Assembly (NCBI GenBank): GCA_910577335.1
Contig: CAJTMJ010000006.1
Location: 1 to 64,000, forward strand
Length of the DNA: 64,000 bases
From: an uncultured Duncaniella sp.
GTDB taxonomy: Bacteria > Bacteroidota > Bacteroidia > Bacteroidales > Muribaculaceae
Direction of reading: 5' to 3'
Part shown: piece by piece, positions 52,874 through 62,892 of the stretch
Layout of the letters: each line of letters begins with the position of its first letter
How positions within the stretch are numbered: the stretch's first letter is position 1
The notes under the pieces: model-generated
What the model saw: the letters and a program-made list of their open reading frames with translations, nothing else
The model's database searches: none
Told to the model about the DNA's origin: nothing
Translations under genes and position numbers: made by a program

Positions 52874-53065
52874 ATGAAAAATATTGACACCCCTACACTG
52901 ATTAGATTTGTCTTCATCGGACTTTTATGGCTCGCTCTGTGTTATATAATGGTAGCATCTCAACCATTTACACCGAGAGTGGCGTTCATATTGGTTGCGT
53001 CGGGCATTATAGTTTGGGTGCCTTTATATAAGAAGTATTTAAGGAATGGAAAACGGAAAGATTAG
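52874..53065 (+). CDS. Small two-helix membrane protein
   Basis: 63 residues, two hydrophobic segments (about 8-28, RFVFIGLLWLALCYIMVA; about 36-53, VAFILVASGIIVWVPLY) and a basic tail (KKYLRNGKRKD). No family recognised. It is tightly packed: 16 bp after purB and overlapping dxs by 20 nt, so it is likely translated from the purB-dxs transcript. Confidence 0.7.
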   Translation: MKNIDTPTLIRFVFIGLLWLALCYIMVASQPFTPRVAFILVASGIIVWVPLYKKYLRNGKRKD

Positions 53066-54959
53066 TCTCCTTGACAGGATTGATTCTCCTGCCGACTTGC
53101 GCAAACTTCCCTTGGAACAACTTCCGGAAGTCTGTGCCGAGTTGCGCTCATTTCTCATAAACACACTTTCTTCTCATCCGGGGCATTTTGCCTCAAGCAT
53201 GGGGGCGGTCGAGCTGACTGTCGCCCTGCACTACGTGTTCAATACTCCCTACGATAGAATTGTATGGGATGTCGGACATCAGGCTTATGGTCATAAGATT
53301 CTGACCGGTCGCCGTGATTCGTTTATAACCAATCGTACCTTAGGCGGTCTGAGCGGATTTCCAAACCCTAAGGAGAGTGAATATGACACTTTCACCGCAG
53401 GCCACGCATCTAATTCCATATCGGCTGCGCTTGGTATGGCTGTGGCAACATCGTTGCAAAAGGATCAGCCGCCTCGTAATGTCGTGGCTGTTATCGGCGA
53501 TGCGTCCATCAGTGGCGGACTTGCGTTCGAGGGATTGAATAATGCCGCAAATTCAAATTCAAACCTCCTCATTATTCTTAACGACAATGACATGTCGATT
53601 GATAATAATGTAGGGTCGCTCAATTCATATCTCGCACACCTTACCACCTCAAAGGCGTATAATAATTTCAGATATAAATTTTCGAGATTTTTAAGACGTT
53701 TTCATCTGGTCTCCGACAGAGGCAAAGGGATGATCACACGGTTTAACAACAGTCTCAAATCTTTGATTACCCGTCAGCAGAACATATTCGAAGGTCTTAA
53801 TATTCGTTATTTCGGACCTTTTGACGGGCATGATATAAATACGGTGGTTACTGTGCTTAATGATATCAAGGATCTCACAGGTCCCCGTATATTGCATCTG
53901 CGCACAGTGAAAGGTAAAGGATTTACTCCTGCCGAGCTTGATCCGGCTTCATGGCATGCTCCTGGGAAGTTTGACCCTGTGACAGGTGAGAAGATTCGTG
54001 AGAAAAGTGTGAAACCGCCTAAATATCAGGAGGTATTCGGTGATACTTTAGTCGAACTTGCCCGTCGTAACAGTAAGATTGTTGGCATAACGGCTGCAAT
54101 GGCTTCCGGCACTTCGATGAACAAGCTTCAAGCGGTATTCCCCGAACGTACATTTGATGTTGGCATCTCTGAAGGTCATGCTGTGACATTTGCCGGAGGT
54201 CTGGCTAAGGATGGCATGAAACCCTTCGTGGCAATATACTCATCTTTCCTTCAACGTGCATACGATCATATAATACATGACGTTTCGATTGAAGGTTTGC
54301 CTGTGGTATTTTGCCTTGACCGAGCCGGTCTTGTAGGTGAGGACGGCGCCACGCATCACGGCGTGTTCGACTTGAGCTACTTGCGTTCCATACCGGGCAT
54401 GACTGTTGCCTCACCAAGAAATCAGAATTATCTTCGTGATCTCATGCTCACCGCATCGGTGTATGACGCTCCGTTTGCCATACGTTATCCGAGAGGGCGT
54501 GGTGAGAAGGTGGAATCAGAACCTATGGAGCCGCTAAAGGTCGGTAAGGGCGAAAGACTTCGCAAGGGTGATGATCTGGTAATTCTGTCTATCGGTCCTG
54601 TCGCATCTGACATCGAACGTGCTATCGAACGAGCCGAAAGGGACTTTGGAATATCCGTGGCACATTACGACATGATATTCCTTAAACCTATTGACCAAGA
54701 GATACTGGAGGAGGTCGCATCCAAAAATGTCCCGGTTATAACTGTGGAGGATGGCACTGTTGATGGCGGATTAGGTTCTGCTGTGCTTGAATGGATGGCT
54801 GACCATAATTATTTTGTTTCTGTGACCCGTAAGGGAGTGCCTGACCGATTTATTCCGCAAGGTTCTCCTGCCGAGCTTCACAGATTGTGCGGATTTGATG
54901 AAGAGGGGATCTATGAGACCATCAAGTCAATCTGCAAACCAAACAAGATTGCTGAATGA
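53046..54959 (+). CDS. dxs: 1-deoxy-D-xylulose-5-phosphate synthase
   Basis: 637 residues. First step of the MEP isoprenoid pathway, TPP-dependent. TPP/Mg motif VIGDASISGGLAFEGLNN; active-site His in SSHPGHFASS; transketolase-like central domain with DRAGLVGEDGATHHG; C-terminal domain from about 500. It overlaps the small membrane gene before it, and its TGA overlaps the trkA ATG by 4 nt. Confidence 0.96.
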   Translation: MENGKISLLDRIDSPADLRKLPLEQLPEVCAELRSFLINTLSSHPGHFASSMGAVELTVALHYVFNTPYDRIVWDVGHQAYGHKILTGRRDSFITNRTLGGLSGFPNPKESEYDTFTAGHASNSISAALGMAVATSLQKDQPPRNVVAVIGDASISGGLAFEGLNNAANSNSNLLIILNDNDMSIDNNVGSLNSYLAHLTTSKAYNNFRYKFSRFLRRFHLVSDRGKGMITRFNNSLKSLITRQQNIFEGLNIRYFGPFDGHDINTVVTVLNDIKDLTGPRILHLRTVKGKGFTPAELDPASWHAPGKFDPVTGEKIREKSVKPPKYQEVFGDTLVELARRNSKIVGITAAMASGTSMNKLQAVFPERTFDVGISEGHAVTFAGGLAKDGMKPFVAIYSSFLQRAYDHIIHDVSIEGLPVVFCLDRAGLVGEDGATHHGVFDLSYLRSIPGMTVASPRNQNYLRDLMLTASVYDAPFAIRYPRGRGEKVESEPMEPLKVGKGERLRKGDDLVILSIGPVASDIERAIERAERDFGISVAHYDMIFLKPIDQEILEEVASKNVPVITVEDGTVDGGLGSAVLEWMADHNYFVSVTRKGVPDRFIPQGSPAELHRLCGFDEEGIYETIKSICKPNKIAE

Positions 54960-56290
54960 AGATAATTATTGCAGGCTCGGGAGAAGTGGGAACACACTTG
55001 GCAAAGTTGCTCTCACGGGAGGAACAGGATATCACTGTGGTGGATAGTGACAGTGATAAGCTTGCCGTTCTTGATGCCAACTATAATCTGCTTACATGTC
55101 AAGGCTCGACGACTTCATTTAAGACGTTGCGCAGAGCCGGAGTGGAAGGCTGTGACCTGTTCATTGCGGTAACCCCTTACGAGACCCAGAATGTGATATC
55201 ATGTGCCATAGCCAAGAGCCTTGGTGCTGAAAAGACTGTGGCTCGAATTGACAATTACGAATTCAAGGATCCGGCTAACCGTGAGTTTTTCGCTCATATA
55301 GGTGCCGATGATATGATATATCCTGAGTATCTGGCGGCTCTTGAAATTATTCAGGCGTTGCAACATAATTGGGTGCGACATTGGTTCGAACTTCATGACG
55401 GCGAACTGATACTGGTGGGCGTTAAGCTTCGTGACAACGCTCCACTTGTAGGGATACAGCTCAAAGAGCTTGGCATGACGGAACATAATTTCCACGTGGC
55501 TGCCATCAAGCGAAATCATGAAACTATTATCCCGCGAGGTGATGACCGGTTGGAGATTAACGACATCGTATATTTCATGACCACCCGTGAGCATGTGAAC
55601 TCCTTGATAAGCCTTTGTGGAAAGCAATCCCATAAGATTCGCAATGTGCTGATTATGGGAGGTAGCCGCATAGCCATACGTCTTTGTGCCATGGTGGGGG
55701 ACAAGTATAACATTAAGATAATGGATGTTGATAGGGAGCATTGCCTCAAACTGTCGGAACGTTGTCCGAATGCAAAGATAATACATGCCGATGCCCGTGA
55801 CACGGATGCTCTGCGTGATGCCGGTATCACTGATATGGATGCTTTCATTGCTCTTGCCGACAGTAGCGAGACCAATATCCTCACATGTCTTACCGCAAAG
55901 GAATTCGGGGTTATAAAGACTATTGCCGAGGTTGAGAATCTGCAATTCATCTCTGAAGCCGAAGGTCTTAATATCGGAACGGTGATTAACAAGAAGCTTC
56001 TTGCCTCATCCCGCATATTCCAAATGTTGCTCGACCGTGACACATCAACCTCCAAGTGTCTTGCGCTTGCCGATGCCGAGGTCGCCGAGATTGTTGCCAA
56101 ACCGGGTTCAAAGATAACACGTTCGGCGGTCAAGGATATGCGTCTGTCACGAGATATGACCATTGCGGGATTGATACGTGATGGTAAAGGTTACCTTGTT
56201 TCAGGTAACACTGTCATAGAGCCGGGCGACAGGGTAGTGGTCTTCACGCTTAACGGTGTGATTCATAAAGTTGAGAAACTGTTCTCGTAA
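54956..56290 (+). CDS. trkA: Trk potassium-uptake regulatory subunit TrkA
   Basis: 444 residues with two tandem RCK units. Each Rossmann domain has its nucleotide loop (IIAGSGEVGTHLAKLL at the start; VLIMGGSRIAIRLCAMV at about 228), followed by an RCK_C domain. It binds NAD(H)/ATP on the cytoplasmic face and gates the TrkH channel encoded 15 bp downstream. Confidence 0.95.
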   Translation: MKIIIAGSGEVGTHLAKLLSREEQDITVVDSDSDKLAVLDANYNLLTCQGSTTSFKTLRRAGVEGCDLFIAVTPYETQNVISCAIAKSLGAEKTVARIDNYEFKDPANREFFAHIGADDMIYPEYLAALEIIQALQHNWVRHWFELHDGELILVGVKLRDNAPLVGIQLKELGMTEHNFHVAAIKRNHETIIPRGDDRLEINDIVYFMTTREHVNSLISLCGKQSHKIRNVLIMGGSRIAIRLCAMVGDKYNIKIMDVDREHCLKLSERCPNAKIIHADARDTDALRDAGITDMDAFIALADSSETNILTCLTAKEFGVIKTIAEVENLQFISEAEGLNIGTVINKKLLASSRIFQMLLDRDTSTSKCLALADAEVAEIVAKPGSKITRSAVKDMRLSRDMTIAGLIRDGKGYLVSGNTVIEPGDRVVVFTLNGVIHKVEKLFS

Positions 56291-56304
56291 ATCTCTTTTC
56301 TGAT

Positions 56305-57789
56305 ATGGCAAGTTTACGGGACTATACCCCAAGCATAAATTTTCCTGTGCTGTTGCGCATAATAGGGCTTCTTCTCGCCATCGAGAGCGCTTTCCTTTTA
56401 GTGCCGTTGGTGACATGCCTTATATATGGTGAGCGTGACTGGATTTGGTTTTTGGTCACGCTGTGCATCACTGCAACCTCAGGGTTATTGATGATGTTCT
56501 GTATACATCCACGTTCGTCGAATATGGGTAAGCGAGAGGGATTCCTCCTGACCGCATTGGTCTGGGTCTTTTTCTCGCTGTTCGGAATGTTGCCTTTTAT
56601 GCTCATGGAGAATGACCCGATGTCGGTTTCCGATGCCTTTTTTGAGGCTATGTCAGGATTTACCACTACCGGTGCAACAGTCATGGGTACTATCAGCCAT
56701 CTAAGTCACGGGGTCATAATGTGGCGATGTCTTATGCAGTGGATAGGTGGTATGGGTATAATAATCTTCACGTTGGCGGTCATACCTATGCTCAACCATT
56801 CGGGCGGTATGCAGATGTTTAATGCCGAGGTGACAGGTATCACGCATGACAAGCTGCGTCCTCGCATATCTCAGACAGCCAAAGGTCTGTGGATGATATA
56901 TATCACTCTTACAATAGTGCTGTTCGTACTGCTTATCGCAGGTCCTATGGGACCATTTGATGCTTTGTGCCATGCTTTCAGCACTATGTCAACAGGTGGA
57001 TTCTCTACGGTTGACGCAAGTCTTGCAGAGTGGAATTCGGTATATATAGAGATTGTGGTCACAGTGTTTATGTTCATCGGTGGCACAAGCTTCACTCTTA
57101 TTTTTAGGGCTGCGCACGGTGAGTTCAAGCCATTGTGGCGTAACGACGTTTTCCGCACATATATCGGGATAATATTTGTGATGTATATCCTGTTTGTGAT
57201 AGGTATATTTTATCATGGTCAAGCTATATCGGTTAAGGCGGTGACTCTTGACCCGATATTTCAGATTGTCTCAACTATCACTTCCACCGGATATGAGGCT
57301 TCCGACTTAAAGAATTGGGGTACGTTTGTGCTTGCGCTTGTTTTTGCTCTTATGTTTTTCGGTGGATGTGCCGGTTCGACAAGCGGTGGTGCCAAGATTG
57401 ACCGACTGATATACCTCGTGAAGAATTGCAGAAACGAAATTGTACGCACCATTCATCCTAATGATGTGCTTACTGTCAGGGTTAACGACAAGGTTATACC
57501 TCATGAGATAGTGTCAAAGGTAATAGCGTTTTTATGTCTGTACGTGATGATAATAATGGTGGGAGGTGTATTGCTCACAGCCCTCGGATTGCCTTTGGTC
57601 GATTCGTTCTTTTCCGCATTTTCATGTATAAGTAATACCGGACTCGGAGCTGGAGTCACCGGTTATGGCGAGTCGTACGGCATAGTGCCTGATGTCGGAA
57701 AATGGCTTCTCGCACTCATTATGCTGATAGGCCGTCTTGAGCTTTTCACGGTGCTGATACTGTTCACACCCGCATTTTGGCATAAATAA
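56305..57789 (+). CDS. trkH: Trk potassium-uptake channel subunit TrkH
   Basis: 494 residues, about 10 membrane helices with four pore loops. Filter-like sequences are MSGFTTTGATV, FSTMSTGGFSTV, ITSTGYEASD and SNTGLGAG, as expected for TrkH/TrkG. It forms the K+ pathway with TrkA. Last gene of the dxs-trkA-trkH run. Confidence 0.95.
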   Translation: MASLRDYTPSINFPVLLRIIGLLLAIESAFLLVPLVTCLIYGERDWIWFLVTLCITATSGLLMMFCIHPRSSNMGKREGFLLTALVWVFFSLFGMLPFMLMENDPMSVSDAFFEAMSGFTTTGATVMGTISHLSHGVIMWRCLMQWIGGMGIIIFTLAVIPMLNHSGGMQMFNAEVTGITHDKLRPRISQTAKGLWMIYITLTIVLFVLLIAGPMGPFDALCHAFSTMSTGGFSTVDASLAEWNSVYIEIVVTVFMFIGGTSFTLIFRAAHGEFKPLWRNDVFRTYIGIIFVMYILFVIGIFYHGQAISVKAVTLDPIFQIVSTITSTGYEASDLKNWGTFVLALVFALMFFGGCAGSTSGGAKIDRLIYLVKNCRNEIVRTIHPNDVLTVRVNDKVIPHEIVSKVIAFLCLYVMIIMVGGVLLTALGLPLVDSFFSAFSCISNTGLGAGVTGYGESYGIVPDVGKWLLALIMLIGRLELFTVLILFTPAFWHK

Positions 57790-57843
57790 TTAATAAATTT
57801 ATATTTTTATTAATATTTATTTTGCTTGTCAGAATTATACGAT

Positions 57844-57851
57844 TAAATTTG
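57844..57851 (+). promoter_or_regulatory. -7 element TAAATTTG
   Basis: A TAnnTTTG match 37 bp before the ATG at 57888. Confidence 0.55.
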
Positions 57852-57887
57852 CAAAAAATTTAATAACCATACCGAAATTCTGATAAC

Positions 57888-58949
57888 ATGAAAGCAGCAA
57901 GAATATTCTTGTCTACTATATCTGTTGCGGCAGGTTTGAATATTGCCGTGGCGGAAGATGTGTATAATCCGGTTCCGCAAGACGATTCAGAGCCAATCAC
58001 AAATGAGATTTTGCGACTCGACGCAGAGATGCGTTTGGACTATGATCACATTAACCATGGTTCGCATACATATAAACCCGGCACCGGTTTTGAGGGAAAA
58101 TATCTGATGCTCCGTGTGGACGGGACGATAGTACCCGGTCTTACATATTCGTGGCGTCAACGTCTTAATAAGACTACTTCCGATTTTGCCGGTACTGACT
58201 GGGTATATCTGAATTATGATTATAATCGCTGGAATTTTTCAGCCGGTAAAGAGGTTGTTGGAATAGGTGGTTTTGAATATGACCGCGCTCCGATTGACCT
58301 TTATGGCAGCTCAGTGTTTTGGAACAACATCCCGTGTTTTAAATTTGGTGCCACCGCAGGTTACGGCATTACTGATTCTGACCGATTGTCATTTCAAGTG
58401 ACAGAAAGCCCCTTCGTGACCTCAGGCAATCATGACATGTATGGGTTTAATCTCAGATGGAACGGTCGTCATGGTTTCTTCGAGTCAATTTATTCGGCAA
58501 ACCTCATGGAGTATGCTGAAGACAGATTTATCAGCTATCTTGCGCTCGGAAATAAATTTTATTTCGGCAATATGTGGCTTGAATTTGACTTTATGAACAG
58601 AGCTGCATCACATCAGCCGTTTTTCTTCAAGGATTGTTCGGTTATGACTGAATTGTCATATACAAAAGGTGATTCATGGCGCATCTATGGCAAATATACC
58701 TACGATGTCAACCATTCAGGCACTGCTGCCGACTTGGTTGTGATGGATGGAACCGAGATGAACATGGGTGGCGCAGGTTTGGAATACTTCCCATTGAAGT
58801 CCAAACGGCATCGTTTGCGTTTACACGCCGGATGTTTCTATTATTGGGGTAAAAACGGTAATCCCGATAATTTCATTCAGGATAAGACCCTTTATATATC
58901 CACAGGCGTGACATGGGATATGAATATTTTGAATATCAAACATAAATAA
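57888..58949 (+). CDS. Porin-like outer-membrane beta-barrel
   Basis: 353 residues. The signal peptide (MKAARIFLSTISVAAGLNIA) is followed by about 16 amphipathic strands rich in Tyr and Trp (GLTYSWRQRLNKTTSDFAGT; DWVYLNYDYNRWNFSAGKEV; WLEFDFMNRAAS), ending in strands LYISTGVTWDMNIL. It resembles phosphate-selective OprO/OprP-type porins in strand pattern. It lies 4 bp before the nucleoside-gate membrane protein, so a shared solute is likely (inference). Confidence 0.72.
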   Translation: MKAARIFLSTISVAAGLNIAVAEDVYNPVPQDDSEPITNEILRLDAEMRLDYDHINHGSHTYKPGTGFEGKYLMLRVDGTIVPGLTYSWRQRLNKTTSDFAGTDWVYLNYDYNRWNFSAGKEVVGIGGFEYDRAPIDLYGSSVFWNNIPCFKFGATAGYGITDSDRLSFQVTESPFVTSGNHDMYGFNLRWNGRHGFFESIYSANLMEYAEDRFISYLALGNKFYFGNMWLEFDFMNRAASHQPFFFKDCSVMTELSYTKGDSWRIYGKYTYDVNHSGTAADLVVMDGTEMNMGGAGLEYFPLKSKRHRLRLHAGCFYYWGKNGNPDNFIQDKTLYISTGVTWDMNILNIKHK

Positions 58950-58953
58950 AACC

Positions 58954-60168
58954 ATGGATATGAACACAGACATAAATGGCAACGAAGTCATGGCGACGAA
59001 AGAGATTGCCGGTGCCACACAAAAAGTGAAAAAACAATCCGCACTGAAGAAATATGAAGGTTTGATATGCCTTGTGGTGGTGATCGGGCTTTTCTATTAT
59101 CTTGGTCAGGTGATGGGTTTGGCTAACATGCTCAACACCCTGATGAGGACAGCTCACGACCTGCTGCTGAATACTGTTTTTTATCTAATGGCAATATGTG
59201 TGATGACAGGCGCCATAGGGCGTATATTTGTGGAATTCGGTGTTGTCAAGATGGCGGAACGAATTTTGCGCCCGCTTATGAAGCCTCTATTCAACTTGCC
59301 GGGCGTTGCGTCGCTTGGAGCCGTGATGACTTTCCTGAGTGACAATCCTGCAATCATATCGCTTGCCAATGACAAGCGTTTCAGCTCATATTTTAAGAAA
59401 TTCCAGTTCATATCGTTGACAAATTTCGGCACGGCATTCGGAATGGGGTTGCTTGTGATGGTTTTCATGGTAGGGCAGGGATTCTTCTGGCAGCCGTTGG
59501 TCGGATTCTTCGGTGCGTTTTGCGGATGTGCCGTATCCACAAGGCTTATGCAGTATTTTGTGCTGAAAAATTATCCGCATTATGCCACGGAAGATGTTAC
59601 CACCTCTGAAAATGTGACCGAGGTAGAGGAAGAGAAGGTCGAGAAGAGCGGTTTTCTCCGTGTGCTTAATTCTCTACTTGACGGTGGTCGTACAGGCGTT
59701 GATGTCGGTATTGCTATCATACCGGGTGTGCTGATTATTTCAACGATGGTTATGTTGCTCACTTTCGGTCCTGCGTCTGACGGAACATATACCGGTGGTG
59801 CATACGAAGGTGTGGCATTCCTGCCATGGTTGGCTGGTAAAATCAATTTCATATTCGACTGGTTGTTCGGTTTCGGCGATCCCCACCTTATAGCATTCCC
59901 TATCACTGCGCTTGGAGCTGTTGGTGCCGCACTTGGATTGGTGCCCAACTTCATATCTCAAGGCTGGGTGGATGGAAATGCGATAGCTGTGTTTACTGCT
60001 ATCGGAATGTGTTGGAGCGGATATCTCAGCACCCACACTGCAATGCTTGATTCGCTCGGCTACCGTGAACTCACATCTAAGGCGATTCTCTCGCACACCA
60101 TAGGTGGTATCTTTGCTGCCATCACAGCCCACCTCACATACGTGCTCGTCTCTATGTTGATAGCCTAA
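58954..60168 (+). CDS. Nucleoside-recognition (Gate) membrane protein, CD0519/CD1768 type
   Basis: 404 residues, about 9 membrane helices. Two Gate/nucleoside-recognition segments (about 60-190: LLNTVFYLMAICVMTGAIGR, MTFLSDNPAIISLANDKRFS; and about 245-400: VDVGIAIIPGVLIISTMVML). An alternative ATG two codons later is equally good. The family is of unknown substrate, possibly a nucleoside or organic-acid carrier. It is co-transcribed with the porin upstream, giving an outer- and inner-membrane pair. Confidence 0.82.
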   Translation: MDMNTDINGNEVMATKEIAGATQKVKKQSALKKYEGLICLVVVIGLFYYLGQVMGLANMLNTLMRTAHDLLLNTVFYLMAICVMTGAIGRIFVEFGVVKMAERILRPLMKPLFNLPGVASLGAVMTFLSDNPAIISLANDKRFSSYFKKFQFISLTNFGTAFGMGLLVMVFMVGQGFFWQPLVGFFGAFCGCAVSTRLMQYFVLKNYPHYATEDVTTSENVTEVEEEKVEKSGFLRVLNSLLDGGRTGVDVGIAIIPGVLIISTMVMLLTFGPASDGTYTGGAYEGVAFLPWLAGKINFIFDWLFGFGDPHLIAFPITALGAVGAALGLVPNFISQGWVDGNAIAVFTAIGMCWSGYLSTHTAMLDSLGYRELTSKAILSHTIGGIFAAITAHLTYVLVSMLIA

Positions 60169-60186
60169 TTAGAAGTTTATAAATAA

Positions 60187-60230
60187 AAAACGGGGATATG
60201 AAAGCCTGTCGGCTCTTATATCCCCGTTTT
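60187..60230. terminator. Bidirectional terminator
   Basis: AAAACGGGGATAT (60187-60199) pairs with ATATCCCCGTTTT (60218-60230). A and T runs flank it, between converging genes. Confidence 0.85.
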
Positions 60231-60258
60231 CTATGAGATGTCTATTATTGTTAGAAGG

Positions 60259-61032
60259 TTATTTTGTTGAGGTTGATGCTACGTCGGTAGCAGTGTCAAC
60301 AGTCGGGCGTGAGAGGGAGTGACGTTTGTAGGATGACGCCATTCGTGTGTGATAGTTTCTTCGTGCGTATGACGGACCGTTGTATCCTCTTGCAAATGCT
60401 GCCCAGTTTTTCTGTTTAAGATGCTTCACCAAGCCGGTTGAAGTTATGAACTCGGCAAACAGGTCGAGCTGATCTCTTTCTGATCTTGCCATCTTTTCTA
60501 CAAAATCTTCAAGGCTTTCAGCGCCGCATATCTTCCAGTTGAATCCTCCAATCTGAAACATACCCCAGAATGTGCCTTCAAGGGCTGCCTTATGGTTAAT
60601 TGATTTGGCTGCGTCAAGGCGTTTATGTGCTTTGGACTGCGAGCCTCGGGATGATGCGAAGACTACTGCATGTGACTTGCTGTACTTTGAAAGATTGACG
60701 CCGCGGCGAGTGGCGAAACGGCGGAACATGGAGAGATCAAAATTGATGAGGGGCTTGCCGGGAGCTGCGAACCCTTGATGGGTCGGTCCGGCTTCGATGT
60801 CTACGACAGCCTTTATGGCTGCCACTTCCACTCCGAGATGCTCTGCTACCTCTTCGAAATCCTCTTCGGTGAGGGTAAGGATAGTATCGGTCGGAAGCTT
60901 GAGTTGTTCAATTTCTGCGATAGCGGTGGAGAGAGAGTCGGCAGGGACATTCCCGTCACGATGTCCTGTTTTGGAGAAAATCATCGTGGAAATGAGAATG
61001 GCAGTGCACAGCAATGCTAATCGTCGATTCAT
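60259..61032 (-). CDS. Secreted N-acetylmuramidase-type peptidoglycan hydrolase
   Basis: 257 residues. The ATG at 61032 gives a signal peptide (MNRRLALLCTAILISTMIFS). The domain at about 60-240 matches the N-acetylmuramidase family (formerly DUF3380): AAIKAVVDIEAGPTHQGF (probable catalytic Glu), GKPLINFDLSMFRRF, EGTFWGMFQIGGFNWKICG, and NWAAFARGYNGPSY. It cuts the glycan strand of peptidoglycan. No phage genes are nearby, so it is probably a housekeeping or remodelling enzyme. A strong hairpin lies in its leader. Confidence 0.88.
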   Translation of the reverse strand: MNRRLALLCTAILISTMIFSKTGHRDGNVPADSLSTAIAEIEQLKLPTDTILTLTEEDFEEVAEHLGVEVAAIKAVVDIEAGPTHQGFAAPGKPLINFDLSMFRRFATRRGVNLSKYSKSHAVVFASSRGSQSKAHKRLDAAKSINHKAALEGTFWGMFQIGGFNWKICGAESLEDFVEKMARSERDQLDLFAEFITSTGLVKHLKQKNWAAFARGYNGPSYARRNYHTRMASSYKRHSLSRPTVDTATDVASTSTK

Positions 61033-61147
61033 ATAAAAAAGCTTTAGTGCAACAATGCCCTTCCGCGCCACACGGCGCATAGGGATTAATTATCTCTGTG
61101 GGATTGCTGGAATTGATGAATAAGAGCAATCCGATAAAAAGATTGAA

Positions 61148-61194
61148 GGTGTCTCACGCAGAGCCATGCACACGCATGGCTTCTGCGTTACACC
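61148..61194 (-). other. Strong 47-nt hairpin between pepD and the muramidase gene
   Basis: GGTGT..ACGCAGA-GCCATGC (61148-61169), loop ACAC, GCATGGC-T-TCTGCGT.ACACC (61174-61194). Nineteen or so base pairs and no T run on either strand, so it is not a standard terminator. A second small stem, ACGCT-TTAAT-AGCGT, sits at 61207-61221. The 229-bp gap 61033-61261 holds nothing else. Confidence 0.6.
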
Positions 61195-61261
61195 CTATAT
61201 ATTAAGACGCTTTAATAGCGTAAAAGTTTAATCAAATAAAAAAATTCAGGCAATAATGCGA

Positions 61262-62722
61262 TTATTTTTTTAACTCGGCAACCTTTTCAAGTGTGCGTTT
61301 GAGTTGTCCCCAGAAGCGTTCTACGGCAGGGATATACATGCGTTCGGAGGGAGAGTGTACGTCACGCAAAGTCGGTCCGAACGATACCATGTCGAGGTAG
61401 GGATACTTGGTGAGGAACAGACCACATTCAAGTCCGGCATGTATGGCTTTGATGGCAGGTGTCACACCGTAAAGTTCCTCGTAAGCATCACGTGAAATCT
61501 TCATGATGGGTGATTCGAGATTGGGCTGCCATCCGGGATAACCGTCGCCATGCTTTACTTCGGCACCGGCAAGTAGGAAGACTGCTTCAACCTGACGTGC
61601 TATATCCCACTTGCGAGATTCCACAGAACTGCGCTGGCTTGTGGTAACCACGATAGTGTTGTCGGGTGCCATTTTGACAGATGCGAGATTTGTGGAGGTC
61701 TCTACAAGGCCCTCAAGCTCACGGCTCATAGATACCACTCCGTGAGGAGCGCAATAAAGAGCGCGGATAAGGTTTATAGAGGTGGTCTGGTCGATAGTGA
61801 AGTCAGGGGTGTCAACGCTCTCCATTGTGATTTTGAGGTTGGGTTCCAATCCCTTGTATTCATTTTCGAGGTCGGCTATGTAGAGATTAAGCATAGTGCG
61901 CACTATCTCTTTCTTAGAAGTGTGTACGCCGATCACTGCATGGCTTGCACGGGGGATGGCGTTGCGGAGATTACCGCCGTCGATTTCCGAAACCACTACT
62001 TCATGTTTGCCTGAAAGGTCGAAGAGGAAGCGGGCGAGAAGCTTGTTGGCATTGGCGCGTCCGAGGTGAATGTCTCCACCTGAGTGTCCGCCGTTAAGAC
62101 CTTCGATATTTATTTTGAAATATAGGAAATCCTTGGGAGCGAATGAACGGTTATAGTGGAAGAACGCCTGTGTGTCCACACCACCTGCGCAACCTACAAA
62201 TATCTCGGCATCATCTTCTGAGTCAAGGTTGAGAAGCATTGTGCCTGATATCATCCCTTCGCCGAGATTGTTTGCGCCGGTCATACCGGTTTCCTCATCA
62301 ACGGTGAAAAGAGCTTCGAGAGGACCGTGGGTGTAGCTGTCGTCAGTCAATGCTGCGAGTGCTGCAGCCATACCGATACCATTGTCAGCTCCGAGGGTAG
62401 TGCCGTTGGCACGGATCCAGTCGCCGTCAATCACAGTCTCGATGGGTGAGTTTTCGAAGTCGAAGTGCTTGTTGTTTGATTCGCATACCATATCCATGTG
62501 ACCCTGAAGAATGACGGTAGGAGCGTCTTCATGTCCGGGGGTGGCAGGTTTGCTCATAACTACGTTTCCAACCTCGTCGGTTTTGACTGCTATGTCATGT
62601 TTCTTGGCATAGTCAAGGAGGTATTGGCGTATCTTCTCTTCTTTTTTTGAAGGACGAGGCACCTTGGTGATTTCGTCAAAGATAGAGAAAACCAATTGGG
62701 GTTGTAGGTTTTTGATTTCCAT
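61262..62722 (-). CDS. pepD: Aminoacyl-histidine dipeptidase (PepD, M20)
   Basis: 486 residues, cytoplasmic zinc peptidase cutting Xaa-His dipeptides. Metal ligands in VILQGHMDMVCE and LGADNGIGMAAALA; the catalytic Glu pair in FTVDEETGMTGA; the lid domain at about 210-385; the last ligand in KAIHAGLECGLF. Length equals the usual 485. Monocistronic. Confidence 0.95.
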   Translation of the reverse strand: MEIKNLQPQLVFSIFDEITKVPRPSKKEEKIRQYLLDYAKKHDIAVKTDEVGNVVMSKPATPGHEDAPTVILQGHMDMVCESNNKHFDFENSPIETVIDGDWIRANGTTLGADNGIGMAAALAALTDDSYTHGPLEALFTVDEETGMTGANNLGEGMISGTMLLNLDSEDDAEIFVGCAGGVDTQAFFHYNRSFAPKDFLYFKINIEGLNGGHSGGDIHLGRANANKLLARFLFDLSGKHEVVVSEIDGGNLRNAIPRASHAVIGVHTSKKEIVRTMLNLYIADLENEYKGLEPNLKITMESVDTPDFTIDQTTSINLIRALYCAPHGVVSMSRELEGLVETSTNLASVKMAPDNTIVVTTSQRSSVESRKWDIARQVEAVFLLAGAEVKHGDGYPGWQPNLESPIMKISRDAYEELYGVTPAIKAIHAGLECGLFLTKYPYLDMVSFGPTLRDVHSPSERMYIPAVERFWGQLKRTLEKVAELKK

Positions 62723-62862
62723 ATAGAAATAGTTTAGTGAAAAATCAATACGTTTTTAGCAAATATTAGCACTCGGATAAAACAAGTGTTAAATATTAGC
62801 CTTTTGCACCACTAAATTATAAAATAAAATTGATATGAGCGCAAAAATTGAAGGTAAATTGT

Positions 62863-62870
62863 TAATTTTG
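62863..62870 (+). promoter_or_regulatory. -7 element TAATTTTG
   Basis: A TAnnTTTG match 23 bp before the small ORF at 62893. Confidence 0.6.
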
Positions 62871-62892
62871 CATCGGAAAACCGAATTTGACG

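Noticed and set aside
55199..55945. A 248-codon frame antisense to trkA
   Set aside because: It lies wholly within the TrkA coding sequence, with no promoter box or recognisable domain.
60259..61032. Muramidase gene as a phage lysis remnant
   Set aside because: It has its own signal peptide and sits among housekeeping genes, with no holin or other phage gene nearby.
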